From Thozetella sp. PMI_491 (taxonomy: Eukaryota; Ascomycota; Sordariomycetes; Chaetosphaeriales; Chaetosphaeriaceae): a DNA stretch of 64,000 nt. The stretch is from the NCBI GenBank assembly GCA_021432635.1, contig MU270029.1, positions 496,001 through 560,000 on the forward strand, read 5' to 3'. The stretch's first letter is position 1, and each line of letters starts with the position of its first letter. Positions 34,607 to 45,881 of the stretch are shown in pieces. A model generated the notes under the pieces. The model made no database searches. It saw nothing but the letters and a program-made list of their open reading frames with translations, and was not told the DNA's origin. The position numbers were made by a program, and so were the translations under genes.

Positions 34607-36076
34607 CTATCGCTGAATGCTAGTACTAATATCTTGGATGGCATTTTTCAGGATCGCAACCATGCGCCGTAGCTCCTCCTCGTTGACCACGTAGGGAGGT
34701 GACAAGATCACAAGCTCCACGTGAACATCACCTGTAGTCCCCAGGTTGCCCAGGATGTTGAGGCCAAGCTCCAACGCCCGCTCGACCACGCGGTCGCAGA
34801 ACTTCGCGTCAGCTGGAAAGGGCATCCGCTTCTCCTTGTCTAGCATGAACTCGACAGCCCAGAAGAGCCCGCGCCCACGGATGTCACCCACAAATGCAAG
34901 CGTGCCGATCTCCTCCCGGAGAAGCCGCTCCAAGACGTTACCCATCCGGGTGACATTGCCCAAGAGGTCTTCATCTCGGATAATATTCTGGACTTTTACA
35001 GCCGCCGCGCATGCTGCTGGGTGCGCCTGCTCCTAAAGTCAGCATACGGTCTATAAGTCGCAGATGATGAAGGCTTGCCTGAAAGGTATGCCCGTGTTGC
35101 AGCCCTCCCGACCCAGAAGCCAGAGCTTCAAATATCTTCTCACGGAGGAAGATGCCAGATAAGGGCACAAATCCTCCACCGAGCGCCTTGCCGACAGTTT
35201 GAATATCGGGGCCAGAGATGCCCTCCTGTTCCCACGCATGCATCGTCCCGGTCTTGCCCATCCCGCACATGATCTACACCGACTTCTTAGTATGCGCTCC
35301 GGCCGACTGCAAAGCAAGCCTCTTACCTCGTCAAGAATCAGAAGAATGTCATACTTATCGCAGAGATCCCTGACGGCCTTGAAGTACCCCGGCGGAGCCG
35401 GGACGCAGCCCAGGGTAGTCCCGCTCACCGTCTCGGCGATGAATGCAGACACGTTCTCCGGGCCGATACGAAGAATCTCACCCTCTAATTGCGCTGCGAG
35501 CCGCTGGACATATCCGTCCTCCGTCTCATCCGCCTCTTGAAGCCGATATGCGTGGCATGGGTCGACAAAGCTCACATTGTTCGAGAGCCAGTCTCCGTAC
35601 ATGGCCCGTCGGGAGGTGTGTCCCGAGACACAGAGTGCACCGATTGTGTTGCCATGGTAGCTCTGCTTGCGGGCGATGACGTGTTGCTTGCGAGGGAGAC
35701 CGCGCTCGTGCCAGTACTGCGTGGCGAGCTTGATGGCGGCGTCGGTCGCTTCGCTGCCGGAGTTGACGAAGATAGCCTTCGACAGGCCGCCGGGCCGGTC
35801 CCCGAGGAGCAAGGTAGCAAGCTCCTCGGTAGCTTCACACGTGAAGCGCGCTCCCGAGTACAGGTAAGCAAGCTGGCGGATCTGGTCGGCGACGACGTCG
35901 GCGATCTCAGGTCTTCCGTGCCCGAGACACGACACGGCGGGGCCGGCGGAGGCGTCTAGTATCTCACGACCGGATTCGAGAAAGAGAGACACGCCGGACG
36001 CAGACACGACCTTCTCCGGCCGCGGCGCAAAGCTCCGGTGGAGGATATTGGAGCTCGTCACAAAAGGATGCGCCAT
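34607..36076 (-). CDS. Class III PLP-dependent aminotransferase
   Basis: There are three exons on the minus strand, 36076-35327, 35273-35079 and 35026-34607, and the product is 454 residues. Motifs of class III aminotransferases are in order: NSGSEATDAA at 105-114, RKQSYHGNT at 136-144, ILDE at 247-250 with D249 facing the pyridine nitrogen, and TVGKALGGG with the Schiff-base lysine K279. Intron 1 is a normal GTAAGA..GTAG intron. Intron 2 begins GCAAGC after CAG, a GC-AG intron. Its acceptor could be at 35027, giving FQAHPAAC, or at an upstream AG adding two residues. The family covers ornithine, GABA, beta-alanine and diamine enzymes, and the substrate cannot be read from sequence. The gene is divergent from the sugar porter gene, with 1.5 kb between them. 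Confidence 0.88.
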
Positions 36077-37596
36077 GGCTGCGGTATCTTGAAAGGATTC
36101 TCATACAAAAGATACGTAGTTTAGGGAAGCACCGAGTTGGTATACGATGTACTACGTCGGTATTAAATTACCTACATGAGGCTCCGTGTTGCTGCCAGAT
36201 CTATAGGGAACCCATACAAGCGCTACTCCGCACTATGCGCCTCGGATGCGGCCAAGAACACGAATCCGATAAGGTATCGGAACCGACGCCACCAGGCGCT
36301 AGTCAATCGCCAAGCCGAAGACGACCAGCTCCTCGACGCCACGGGCCGGTGTTCTCAAGTGCCATTAAACGCGGCCTCGATCCTTGGCTTTCGCGCTCGT
36401 CTCGGCACGGTCGAATTTGGCTTACAACCCAAAAAAGGCGAAATAAGATGGTAGCCAAGACGAAGCTGTAAGCACGGCTCGATGCGTGACGCATATGCCA
36501 AAGTACCACAGCGGCACGCCGGTTGACGCCACTATACAGTTTGCATTGGCTTGCATTTGATCCTCAACGTACCTCTTCTCGCCTTGCAAACCCCCTTGCT
36601 GTACCAAGCCTTGATCTCGAATTAAACGCACGAGCAGGGTTGAATCCCCTCCTCCGGCCGGCCCCTCGGATCGACAAATGTTTCGTGGAGACTCCCCGGA
36701 TCTGCAAGTTTCCCCGCCTTGCCCGCCACATCCACCTCTACTGGAGTAAGATGAGAGGGGACTGGGCATATTTCCTTCCCCCCTGCGACCCCCATGCCAC
36801 GTCCCACCGGGTACTCAGGCTGGTGGCTCTACAGTACAGATATGCGGGTACCATGACGTCCCTACTTTGGATCTAATAGGCGACAAGGCAGCGGGATGAA
36901 GTCATCCCCACGGGCTCGATTGGCGGAGAGCGAGATGGAAATCCCGGGCCACGGTGGATCGAGCGACGGTCAAGCATTTGGTCCCAGGCAAGCCAGGCCA
37001 ATCGAAAGGCGGTCGGTGCTGCAGCTGCGGTCACATCGTCGCCCGAGAACCGCCGGTGGCCTAGATTAGCCAAAATTCCTCGAAGGTTCGAAGGAAGTCT
37101 GCCCGAGCGAGGTGGGATTGTGAGGCGATCTGGAGGAGGGGGGTTAATAACTGGGCCGTGCAGGCGATGCTTCCCCGACCGACGCGGCATCTCACGTCCC
37201 GGGCGGACGGGTTGCTCAAGTAGGCCGGCTCCATCCCCCGAATTAAGCATCCCGCGTGCCGACATTGGGCCTGATGAACCCTCGTTCGCCGGAAGATCCG
37301 AACACGTGGATGAAGTGTCGTAGCGAGCGCGGTCTTGGCGTCCACGGTTGCTTCTCCTATGAAGCGAGGCCCAGAGTTCTTCCGCCAACAACAGGCTGAG
37401 TGCAACACGAACTCGTGGGCCGGTCCCGCGCCGGACCGCTAACGGCGCCCGCGCCTGCTGACAGGCCTCATAAACCCCTTCGTGTCTCTCCGTGGTGGTC
37501 AGGAGCGGCGGCTGCTATTGCTCCTCAGAGTTCACTTGCAGCCTCTCGCCTCCGTCTCTCTGCACTGTTTCCGGGCGTGAGCTCTTCGTACATACC
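36077..37596. other. Shared upstream region of aminotransferase and sugar-porter genes
   Basis: The region between two divergent start codons may carry promoters for both. Its short open frames have no motifs. The stretch at 37500-37596 is a pyrimidine-rich leader of the transporter. Confidence 0.4.
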
Positions 37597-39364
37597 ATGG
37601 CCGTCATCAAGGAAGAGAGGGGTGACCCGCGACTCTCACGGATCGTCGAGGCCGACAAGGTCCCCTGGTACAAGAAGCCGAACCTGCGGTTCCTGTACCT
37701 GATCCTCGTGCCCACTGCCCTCGGTGTCGAGTGGACCTCGGGCTTCGACTCGTCCATGATGAACAGTTTGCAAGCGGTGCAATCGTGGGTTAACTGTGAG
37801 ATCTCCCCCCGGCTCGCGGCTGCCCCTAGGGGTGGAAACGTAGGCTCTCGTAACCTAACGCTCCGCGCTAGACTTTGACCACCCCAACTCAGCCCGACTC
37901 GGTCTTCTCAGTGCCATGTACTCTCTCGGTGCGCTCATGGCCATCCCCTTCATCCCCAGTGCTACCAAGTCCCTCGGGCGCCGCTACAGCATCCTGCTCG
38001 GCTCTGTCATCATGATCTTCGGCGCGGGCCTGCAGACCGGAGCGCAGAACAGTGACATGTTCCTTGCGTCGCGCTGGATCCTCGGTTTTGGCATCCCCTT
38101 TGCTCTCGTCAACGCCTCGGCGCTCATCGGTGAGCTCTCATACGAGAAGGAGAGGCCCACCATGACGTCGCTGTTCAATGCGAGCTGGTCCGTCCCGTCC
38201 CCGTAGCCCCCTCTCCTCTCAAGTGGCTGATCCGTTTGTCGTATGCTAGGTTTGTCGGAGCCATTGTAGCTGCGGGCGCAACGTACGGCACGTTCCAGAT
38301 GGCCTCGACCTGGGCGTGGCGGCTGCCCAGCGTCTTCCAGTTGGTGCCGAGTCTATTCCAGATCGCCTTCATGCCCTTCTGTCCCGAGTCCCCTCGTTGG
38401 CTGGTCTCCAAGGACCGCGGGGACGAGGCCTTCGCCATTCTTCAAAAATATCACAGCGAAGGCCCCGATGGCGAAGAGTTCGTGCGCCTCGAGTATGCGC
38501 AGATCCAGTCCACGCTCGCCCAGGAGAAGGAGCTTGCCAGCAAGTTCATCTGGGGTGACGTGTTCCGCGATGCCCCCATGCGCCGTCGCTTCTCCCTTGG
38601 CGCCATCCTCGGTTTCTTCACCCAGTGGTCCGGCAACGGACTGACGTCGTTCTACATGTCGCGCGTGCTCAACCTCGTGGGCATCAAGGACCCCCAGAGG
38701 GTTCAGCAGGTCATTCTGTCCTACACCTGCTGGGGCTTCATCAACGCGGTTCCTATCTCCATCTTCGCGCCACGCTACCCTCGCCGTATTGGGTTCCTCA
38801 CCTGCGTGATCGGCATGATCGTGTCCTTCACCGTGCTCACCATCTGCAGCGCGCGTTTTTCCATCGACGGCACCTCGGCGGCCGCCATCCCGCTCCTGGT
38901 GTTCATCTTTGTCTACTCACCGTGCGTTACCCTAGACTTCGTAAAAGTCCTTGATGGCCTCTTGGGAGAGTTCAGTAGTACTAACTTGGATGAGCAGCTT
39001 CTATAACATCGGCATGAACGCCCTTGCATACACGTACCTAGTCGAGATCTTCCCCTTCGCGCAGCGCTCCCAGGGTATCGCCGTAGAGCAGCTGACGGTG
39101 CGGTTTGCCGTCTTCTTCAACACCTACGTCAACCCCATTGCCTTGGACGCCATGGGATGGAAATACTACATTGTGTACTGCGTCTGGCTCGTGGTGGAGC
39201 TCGCCGTCGTCTACCTCATGTTCCCCGAGACCCACAACAGAACCCTGGAGGAGCTCGCCTTCATGTTCGAAGACAAGGCGATCCGAGACAAGGTCGAAGA
39301 GGGCATGGACAAGGTCTTACACGTTGAGCTGACCGAACACCGCGAGACGGAACACAAAGTGTGA
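37597..39364 (+). CDS. MFS sugar porter (lactose permease/hexose transporter type)
   Basis: There are four exons, 37597-37795, 37872-38187, 38250-38921 and 38998-39364, and the product is 517 residues. The introns end with CTAG, GCTAG and GCAG, and introns 1 and 3 have CTAAC branch sites. Intron 2 uses a weak GTCCGT donor. Family marks are GRR in the helix 2-3 loop, the R.ILGFG segment, PESPRWL before the large central loop, EIFPFAQRSQG late in the chain and PETHNRTLEEL at the end of helix 12. This is the Sugar_tr family in its fungal lactose/hexose branch, a plasma membrane H+ symporter. The exact sugar is unknown. It is divergent from the aminotransferase. Confidence 0.92.
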
Positions 39365-39884
39365 GTCCGGGAAACTCTGGAAGGCGCAGTAAAATGGATC
39401 ACAAGGGTCTGATAGAACCGGGGGAGATAGCTAAAAGCAAAGTAGAACCAAGTCGCATTTCTCTCTAACCTTCACACTTGTATTATAAATAGAATTCCAA
39501 TGCATCATCCTTTTTGAGGCGTTAAAGGCTTCCCAAGCAAGTAGCAAAAGCGATTTAATCACCCTAGATTCATGATAGTCCAGTTGCTATTTTGTAATTG
39601 TGGGAATGGTCACATCGGCCAGAACCCGGACCCTTGGCATCACGAGCTAAAATAGACGTTGCGTCTCTCCATGGTCTTTTCCCGGGCTCAAGCAGAATAC
39701 CGATGGAAGCATCTATGTTGCTTCGGTATAGTTCTATCATCATTAGGATCGAACACCATCCCATTCCCCATGCCCTCGTACATTCTTACAGTACACTGCC
39801 TATTGGCCACCACACACGGTCCTGTTCCTGACCAAAGAATATGGCTACACATTACACCGCGCGGTTGTCCCAGCTCCGCGGGAA
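39365..39884. other. Intergenic, convergent 3' flanks
   Basis: The 3' ends of the sugar porter and the mannosidase meet here. No gene or repeat was recognised. Confidence 0.45.
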
Positions 39885-41723
39885 TCAAGGCAGATAGCGC
39901 TTGAACGGGTGGGCCTCGGTGTTGAAGACCCACTCGTCGAGGGTGAGAAGCTCGGGGTCGCTGAAGATGAGGAAAAAGTACTTGAGCGTCTCGCCGAGCC
40001 AGAAGCTCTCCATGACGTCGCTCTTGGCCGGCGAGTTGGCCTTGACGTCCCTGAGCGCCGAGTTGGCCAGGTTGGTGCGGGTGTGGGTGTCGATGGCCGT
40101 CCACATCCGCCACGCCGTCTCCAGCAGCTCTTTGCGGCCCGTGATGCGGTACAGGATGAAGACGCTCTCGATCGCCTCGGGCCGCAGGTGGTATTTCGGG
40201 TCCTTGACGGTGGCGAAGCCCTTGGGCACGCCCTTCTGCTCCGCCAGCTGGTGGGCCTGATCCGCGTTCTGGGGCTTGTCCTCGCCGCTGAGCCGGTTGA
40301 AGAACTCCTCCTTCCACACCGTCTCGTTCCACGGGCAGCGTTTCTTGCTCTCGCAGGCGACAAGGTGGAACGATTCGGGCATGATGCCAGACGGCATAGA
40401 CTCGTACGCCCAGATGCAGCCGTCGGTCAGCTTCTGGCCAGCCTCGATGTAGTCCTTCCTGCGGTAGAGCCGCCCGCTCATGGCGAGCATGCCGCCCGTG
40501 AAGCACGCAAGGTGCTGGCCTTGGGGATCCAGCTCGGGCACGTACTCGCCGTCCTCTTTGTGCATGTTGAGGATGCCGGAGATGAGGATGTCTCTCTCAT
40601 CCGGGATCATAGGCCGGAAGATGGTGTACTCCAGGGCCGTGTCCATGGCCTTCTTGTACATGTCCTCGTACATGGGCAGCAGCCCGCCGAGGAGGATGTC
40701 CGTCTTAACGAGATATTCGTACATGGAGTCGCCCATAGAATTCAGGCTGAAGCTGTTCCCTGAGTTGAACTCCCCCTTGACGGCATCGATCAGGATGGGC
40801 CACATGCCCGGCAGCTTTCCCGTATCCTGCTGGTCGCGAAAATACTCCATGATGCGCTGTACGGCATCGAAGTACTTCAAATCGCCCGTGAGCATGGACA
40901 GGCGGGCGAACTCCATGGTGAGGGAGCCGATCTCGGCTAGCAACGTGTTGCCCCGAGCCTGCTGCTTGACACCGAGGGCAGCGCCGTGTAGTCGCCAGCG
41001 GGTGATAGGCATGTGGTTCGGCGTGTCGAAGGCTTTATACAACAGGTCGCCGACCTCTTTGGCCTTGACTAGCATACGGACGTCGTCGCTGAGCTCGTAG
41101 GCGGCAAGAAATCCGCCAAGGTACCGGATGTTGGTCTCGAAGACGTTGATGTCCTCAGCCGTTGTGCTCTGGAAGCTGATGTTATAGGCGGCCGCCGCGG
41201 CGTCCTCGAATTCGATGTCGAAACCCATAATATAGAGCGTATCCAGGCTGTCGATCAGTGTGGCGCCCCAGCCGCCGAAGCGGTCCTTCTTCCTGCCGGT
41301 CACGGGCGAGAGCTCGTCGGCCATCCAGGCCTTGTGGTGGTACGAATCCCAGCACCGCGCCATGGCCTTCTTAATGGTTTTCTGCCGCTCGACCCGCGTC
41401 TTGCGCTCCTCCTCGGTCTCGCTGAAGGACGCTTTCTGGATCTTAGGGTACGCCCGGGCTCTGCCGCTGGGCAAGGGCCGGGGCGTTTCCATGGGATAGT
41501 TCACCGGCACAGTCCTCCACAAGAAGCGCGGGTTGTCGTGGGTCTTGATCGCGTCCCGCAGCAACCCGCCCCGGCTGCCATCGCCGCGCAACAAGCTGCT
41601 GGCGCCATCTAGGCTATCCCGGAAGCTGCCGACCATGTACCACCAAATAGTGAAGACCAAGACGACTGGCACCGCCAGCAGCGGCGACGGCGTCCTCCTT
41701 CGAGCGGGGCGACCGTAAAGCAT
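39885..41723 (-). CDS. GH47 mannosyl-oligosaccharide alpha-1,2-mannosidase, type II membrane protein
   Basis: The product is 612 residues from the ATG at 41723, with no intron. A basic N-tail is followed by one membrane anchor (about 14-32) and a stem of about 75 residues, as in Golgi/ER class I mannosidases. The catalytic domain begins near 108. GH47 blocks seen are TLIDSLDTLYIMG at 155-167, FETNIRYLGGFL at 195-206, GDSMYEYL at 331-338, CFTGGM mid-chain, LRPEAIES..ILYR, and ESFWLGETLKYF with a C-terminal FNTEAHPF. The acidic residues of these blocks are intact. The enzyme trims alpha-1,2-linked mannose from N-glycans in the secretory pathway with Ca2+ bound near the C-terminal threonine. A TTG extends the frame upstream but is not a likely start. 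Confidence 0.93.
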   Translation of the reverse strand: MLYGRPARRRTPSPLLAVPVVLVFTIWWYMVGSFRDSLDGASSLLRGDGSRGGLLRDAIKTHDNPRFLWRTVPVNYPMETPRPLPSGRARAYPKIQKASFSETEEERKTRVERQKTIKKAMARCWDSYHHKAWMADELSPVTGRKKDRFGGWGATLIDSLDTLYIMGFDIEFEDAAAAAYNISFQSTTAEDINVFETNIRYLGGFLAAYELSDDVRMLVKAKEVGDLLYKAFDTPNHMPITRWRLHGAALGVKQQARGNTLLAEIGSLTMEFARLSMLTGDLKYFDAVQRIMEYFRDQQDTGKLPGMWPILIDAVKGEFNSGNSFSLNSMGDSMYEYLVKTDILLGGLLPMYEDMYKKAMDTALEYTIFRPMIPDERDILISGILNMHKEDGEYVPELDPQGQHLACFTGGMLAMSGRLYRRKDYIEAGQKLTDGCIWAYESMPSGIMPESFHLVACESKKRCPWNETVWKEEFFNRLSGEDKPQNADQAHQLAEQKGVPKGFATVKDPKYHLRPEAIESVFILYRITGRKELLETAWRMWTAIDTHTRTNLANSALRDVKANSPAKSDVMESFWLGETLKYFFLIFSDPELLTLDEWVFNTEAHPFKRYLP

Positions 41724-43101
41724 CTTGCTGGCTGTGAGGAACAATCTGCCTACATCTGCAGGAAGGTATGGAGGTTGCAGATTTTTAGAGAGGGGAGCTC
41801 CCCTGTGCCAAGGGCGTGGTCGCGCGCCGACGGGTGTCCAGGGAGCCAGCTGAGATGAGGGGCGAGCTGCTCTTCTCCCCCAAAACCTGCCCTATCTTGC
41901 TTGCTCCCTTCCTTCCTCCCCCCCCCTGATGCCAAGCTTCAGCCCCGCGTGCCTGTCCCCTCCAACCGGGGGTCAAGCCCTGGGTGACGCGACCGCGCGA
42001 CTTGAACTTCACATGCCGTCGACGCTTTCGCTTATTTTCTCCAACGATCGGACCCCGGTGTGTGGCGCGCTTATCAAAGCAGATCGCCCACGTTTCCCCA
42101 AAAGCCAACGACGGAACCCCTATTCCCGGGCCCGAGTCCCCCCACTCCCGGTCTTGCATGCAACCGCGTTTATCCGGGGCGGGAGGGCCATAGCTACAGA
42201 GCATTTTCATTTGGCCGTGGGGGCGAAGCAACGACAGCTCGTATCGTCTGGTCCAGGCCGGTGTAGAGAACACCCATCTTTTGCGAAGACGTGCCGGGAT
42301 TGGCAGCATCCCGAGTCTCTTCTAAGGCCACGCAGGCCGCGCAGGCCCGGATCTGCAGCTGCCTGCAGAGTTTCGCAGAGTCTTTCCCATGAACCACGGG
42401 AGGTGAGCGATGCGGCAGGGTTGGGTGCAGAAACGAAACCGTCGAGTGTGGAATTGCTGAATGTAGAAACTTAGTCCATTACCGCCAGACTGTCATGCTA
42501 GGGTGACAAGATGGGGGGGGGGGCCAAATCTGCATGTCAGCGTTTGCTCCACCTGTGGTGCTCGTTGTATGGTTCGCCGGTAGCTTTTCCAGACGAACGA
42601 TGGAGCCGATCTTAGCGTGGCAGGATAATTCAGCGTGTCCTTTCCAAACATCAAGCGCGTCCTACGATGCTGCCAACGCAGCTCCGTCAGTCTTGTGTGG
42701 ACCGAGACACCGCCTGCCAGAGGGGAGAGGGGGGACTGCTCTGCACGGAGGACAAGCAAGGCAAGGCAGTCAGCTGTCCGCGGACACAGTGCCTCCGGAT
42801 ACCCAGTCAAGCCCAGATATGCGATCTGCCACGCGGAGGGAGGCGAGGAATGGGAACACATAGCAATGGGGCCCGGACCTCCCCTTGCTCTAGGGCTCTA
42901 CATGCGCCGCCCCAAGCTCATTGGGCCGGGGAACGTCCGAAAATCGGGCGGCCCCGCTCTGCCGCCGGATTGCCAAGACATGAATCGCACCAAGCCGCCA
43001 TGGTCCCCCCTTTTTCTTCGTCCCCCCCGAAACCTGGATGCGTGAACCACCGTCTCTGCTCCCCCTCCACCGCGCCCTAACGCCTTTCCCCCGGGGCAGC
43101 C
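41724..43101. other. Shared upstream region of mannosidase and glycosyltransferase genes
   Basis: This is a divergent intergenic region. A run of 11 G lies at 42513-42523. Many open frames overlap on both strands and have no motifs, as expected from its GC-rich composition. No gene is called. Confidence 0.45.
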
Positions 43102-44502
43102 ATGGCAGACGCAGCACCGGGCCAGGGCGGGCGGCCGTTCCTCTTGTTCCTGAGCCACGCGCTCACGGGGCACCTCACGCCGACCCTCCGCGTGGCCGAG
43201 TCTTTCCGGTCGCGGGGCTGGCCGGTGTTCTTCCTCGGCCCCACCGCCCACCGCGCCCGCATCATCAATGCCGGCGCCGAGTTCCTCCCCCTGCAGGGGA
43301 TCGCCGACCTGGACGACCTCCAGTACTACTCGGTCGACAGCCCCACCCCGCCCGTCCCCGGGTACTGGGACATGTCCTGGCAGGACCGCGCCATCGTCGA
43401 CATGAAGCTGCAGTGGCTGGAGCCCATCCCCGTGCAGTGGGCTAGCGTAAAGGACGCCCTGCAGATGCTGCACGACCGCGACCCGGCCCGCCAGGTCATT
43501 GTCGTCACCGAGGCCATGTTCCACGGCATCCTTCCCCTCTTCTTCGGCGCTCCGCTACCGCCAGGCGTGAGCCGCCCGCGCACCGCCACTCTCTCCGTCA
43601 CGGTGCCCCTGATCCGGAGCGCCGACCTGCCGCCCTTCGGCTTCCCGCTCCCCTTCGACCAGACCCAGGAGGGGCGTGCCCGCAACGCCGCGTGCTGGGC
43701 CCACTGGGCCATCAACAGCGTCTGGCTGAGCGACCTGATGCTTGAGAAGCTCGGCGAGGCCGGCTGCACCCACGTGGCCTCGAGCGACCTGATCGCCTCG
43801 GCCGGCATCAACTACCTGTCGCACGACACCATCATGCAGCTCGGCGTGCCGAGCTTCTACTTTCCCCGCAGCGACTGGCCGCCCAACTTCAAGTTCATCG
43901 GCATCCTCCCGGCTGCGAAGGAGCCCGCCACTGGCTGGCCGAATCTGCCGCCGTGGTGGGACGAGGTGACGCGCACCAAGCACGGGAAGAAGGTCGTCGT
44001 CGTCGCCCAGGGCACGGTCGAGGTCAACCCCAACGACCTCATCTTGCCAACCATCCGGGCGATGGAGAGGCGCGACGACGTGCTGGTCGTGGCCATCCTG
44101 GGGCGCAAGGGCGCGACCCTGCCGCCTGATATCACGCTGCCGCCCAACACGCGCGTCACGGACTACCTCCACTACGACGCCATCCTGCCGCACGCGCACG
44201 CCTGGGTGCACAACGGCGGCTACGGTGCGCTGCAGCACGGTATCGCCCACGGCGTGCCCATGGTCGTGGGCGGCGAGGGCCAGGACAAGCCCGAAAACAC
44301 GAAGCGCATCGCTTACTCGGGCGTGGGGGTCGACCTGTGCAATCCACACCCGACGGTGGAGGAGACCCGGGGCGGCATTGAGTCCGTACTAGACGACCCC
44401 AGGTTCAAGGAGCGGGCGCGGGTGCTACAGAAGGAATCGGAGGATCTGGACTGCTTCCGGCTCGTCGAGCAGGAGGTGCTGGCGTTGGTGGAGCACTCAT
44501 GA
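43102..44502 (+). CDS. GT1-family UDP-glycosyltransferase
   Basis: The product is 466 residues with no intron. The N-terminal half has SHALTGHLTP, with the GH..P histidine (H24) in the place of the catalytic base of GT1 enzymes. The C-terminal half carries the nucleotide-sugar site, with HNGGYGALQHGIAHGVPMVV at about 369-388 followed by GGEGQDK. This is the MGT/UGT pattern that moves a sugar from UDP to a small acceptor such as a lipid, flavonoid or macrolide. The acceptor is unknown. There is no signal peptide or membrane helix, so it is probably cytosolic. The gene is very GC-rich and intronless, unlike most neighbours, which could mean transfer or simply high expression. No secondary-metabolite backbone gene is nearby. 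Confidence 0.87.
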   Translation: MADAAPGQGGRPFLLFLSHALTGHLTPTLRVAESFRSRGWPVFFLGPTAHRARIINAGAEFLPLQGIADLDDLQYYSVDSPTPPVPGYWDMSWQDRAIVDMKLQWLEPIPVQWASVKDALQMLHDRDPARQVIVVTEAMFHGILPLFFGAPLPPGVSRPRTATLSVTVPLIRSADLPPFGFPLPFDQTQEGRARNAACWAHWAINSVWLSDLMLEKLGEAGCTHVASSDLIASAGINYLSHDTIMQLGVPSFYFPRSDWPPNFKFIGILPAAKEPATGWPNLPPWWDEVTRTKHGKKVVVVAQGTVEVNPNDLILPTIRAMERRDDVLVVAILGRKGATLPPDITLPPNTRVTDYLHYDAILPHAHAWVHNGGYGALQHGIAHGVPMVVGGEGQDKPENTKRIAYSGVGVDLCNPHPTVEETRGGIESVLDDPRFKERARVLQKESEDLDCFRLVEQEVLALVEHS

Positions 44503-45881
44503 TACATACATAGTGGCATGCATGATGACCATGGGATACGCGGGGTGTTTCTTAGCATGTTGGGGGGGCACAGGAAAGGAGGGGGGGGGTTCTGGGAGAA
44601 TACGGTCCGGGTCGGCGACGAAGAAGAAAAAAAAACAAAAGGAGGTTACTTTGACAGTAGATATGGTGCATAGGTTGCGGTTTTGTGGATTATGATCATC
44701 TTTCTTGCAGTACCAAATAGACTTTGCTTGCTTCATCCCTGCCGCGCATTCGGAACGTCCGGAACCAAGTCTAAGCTCGTGCCTCGTGCCTCGTTGCTGA
44801 CCTGCAAGGGACCCAATGGCTTGCATTCCGCGCCTGCTCCCCGCCCATGGGGGTCGGCTCAGCGGCACATCCCTTGCGTGCCACCTCGCCTACTCGGCGA
44901 ATGGGATCTTCGCAACCCGAGCGGAAGCACGCACCGCATTGTGCTGTCTTCCTTACATTTCACCCCCTATCACACGGATGTAGTTCGCCCGTCATGTCGT
45001 TGGCGGGTCAGCAGAGCAGCATCGTTTAGCAGTGGACTTTAAGAATGAGACTTTTCATCCACAGCATCTATGTCAGGCCACTGTCCGGTTCATTGTAAGT
45101 TTCGACGGCAGACACGAGGCAGAAGTGCGTCGGATGCAAGGATCGTCAGGGAGCTACAATGTTGGGAATGATTATCACCCCCTCTCGTCGATGCTTAGTC
45201 CAACCTGTCATTCCGATGTTTGTTGTCCCCAAATATGCCATTCGCCTTTCTCTTTCCTACGTTGAGTATGTGGCCCAAGTCGTGCACTATATTTATGAAA
45301 TCTTAGTAGAGATAGAGTCTACCACAGCCTGCCGAATCCTCTGCTCCTGCCACCATTTTATTTCAAACTAGACTCTGGCCATGACCGTCACACCCTGCGG
45401 CGATTGTCAACCGAATTAGGACAGCAAATTTACTTCAACTACTAGGAATTCACATCCGAACTCGCAGGGTCTGTACGATGACCGAAAGGACGCAAATGCT
45501 TCTTAGTGCCCATAGGGAATCCTGCGATACGTAAGGTGCTTCTCAAGTTTCTTTTCACGGCTTACTCAAGCTAAGAGGGAGCTATGCCGGTAATTCCATA
45601 GCCTAGCTAACGTACCTAGTCAACTAACCGTAGCATATCCTCTTGTATTCTAATATCAACCGTTGGCCGCTTACCAAACATAGTTTTTTAACCCAGCCCC
45701 ATGAAATGGAGTCCCAGGATAGCCTTAAGATATTTATGACCAATCCAATACCCTTGAGCGCCTTGTTATAGCATCTTAAAGGGAGAAGTTCGTTCATTTG
45801 TGCCCGTTTCCCAAGTACCCTTTGTCCAGCTCCTTTCCGGCCAGCTTGATCTATATTTACGCTGCGAATCCCGAACCTCCA
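44503..45881. other. Intergenic, convergent 3' flanks
   Basis: The 3' sides of the glycosyltransferase and the SNG1-family gene meet here. A 9-base G run lies at 44581-44589. The part at 45.3-45.8 kb is AT-leaning. No gene was recognised. Confidence 0.45.

Noticed and set aside
39909-40763. 284-codon frame on the plus strand
   Set aside because: It is antisense to the GH47 gene and has no motif. GC-rich genes often open the opposite strand.
43555-44349. 264-codon frame on the minus strand
   Set aside because: It is antisense to the glycosyltransferase, with Arg/Val/Gly-rich composition and no domain.
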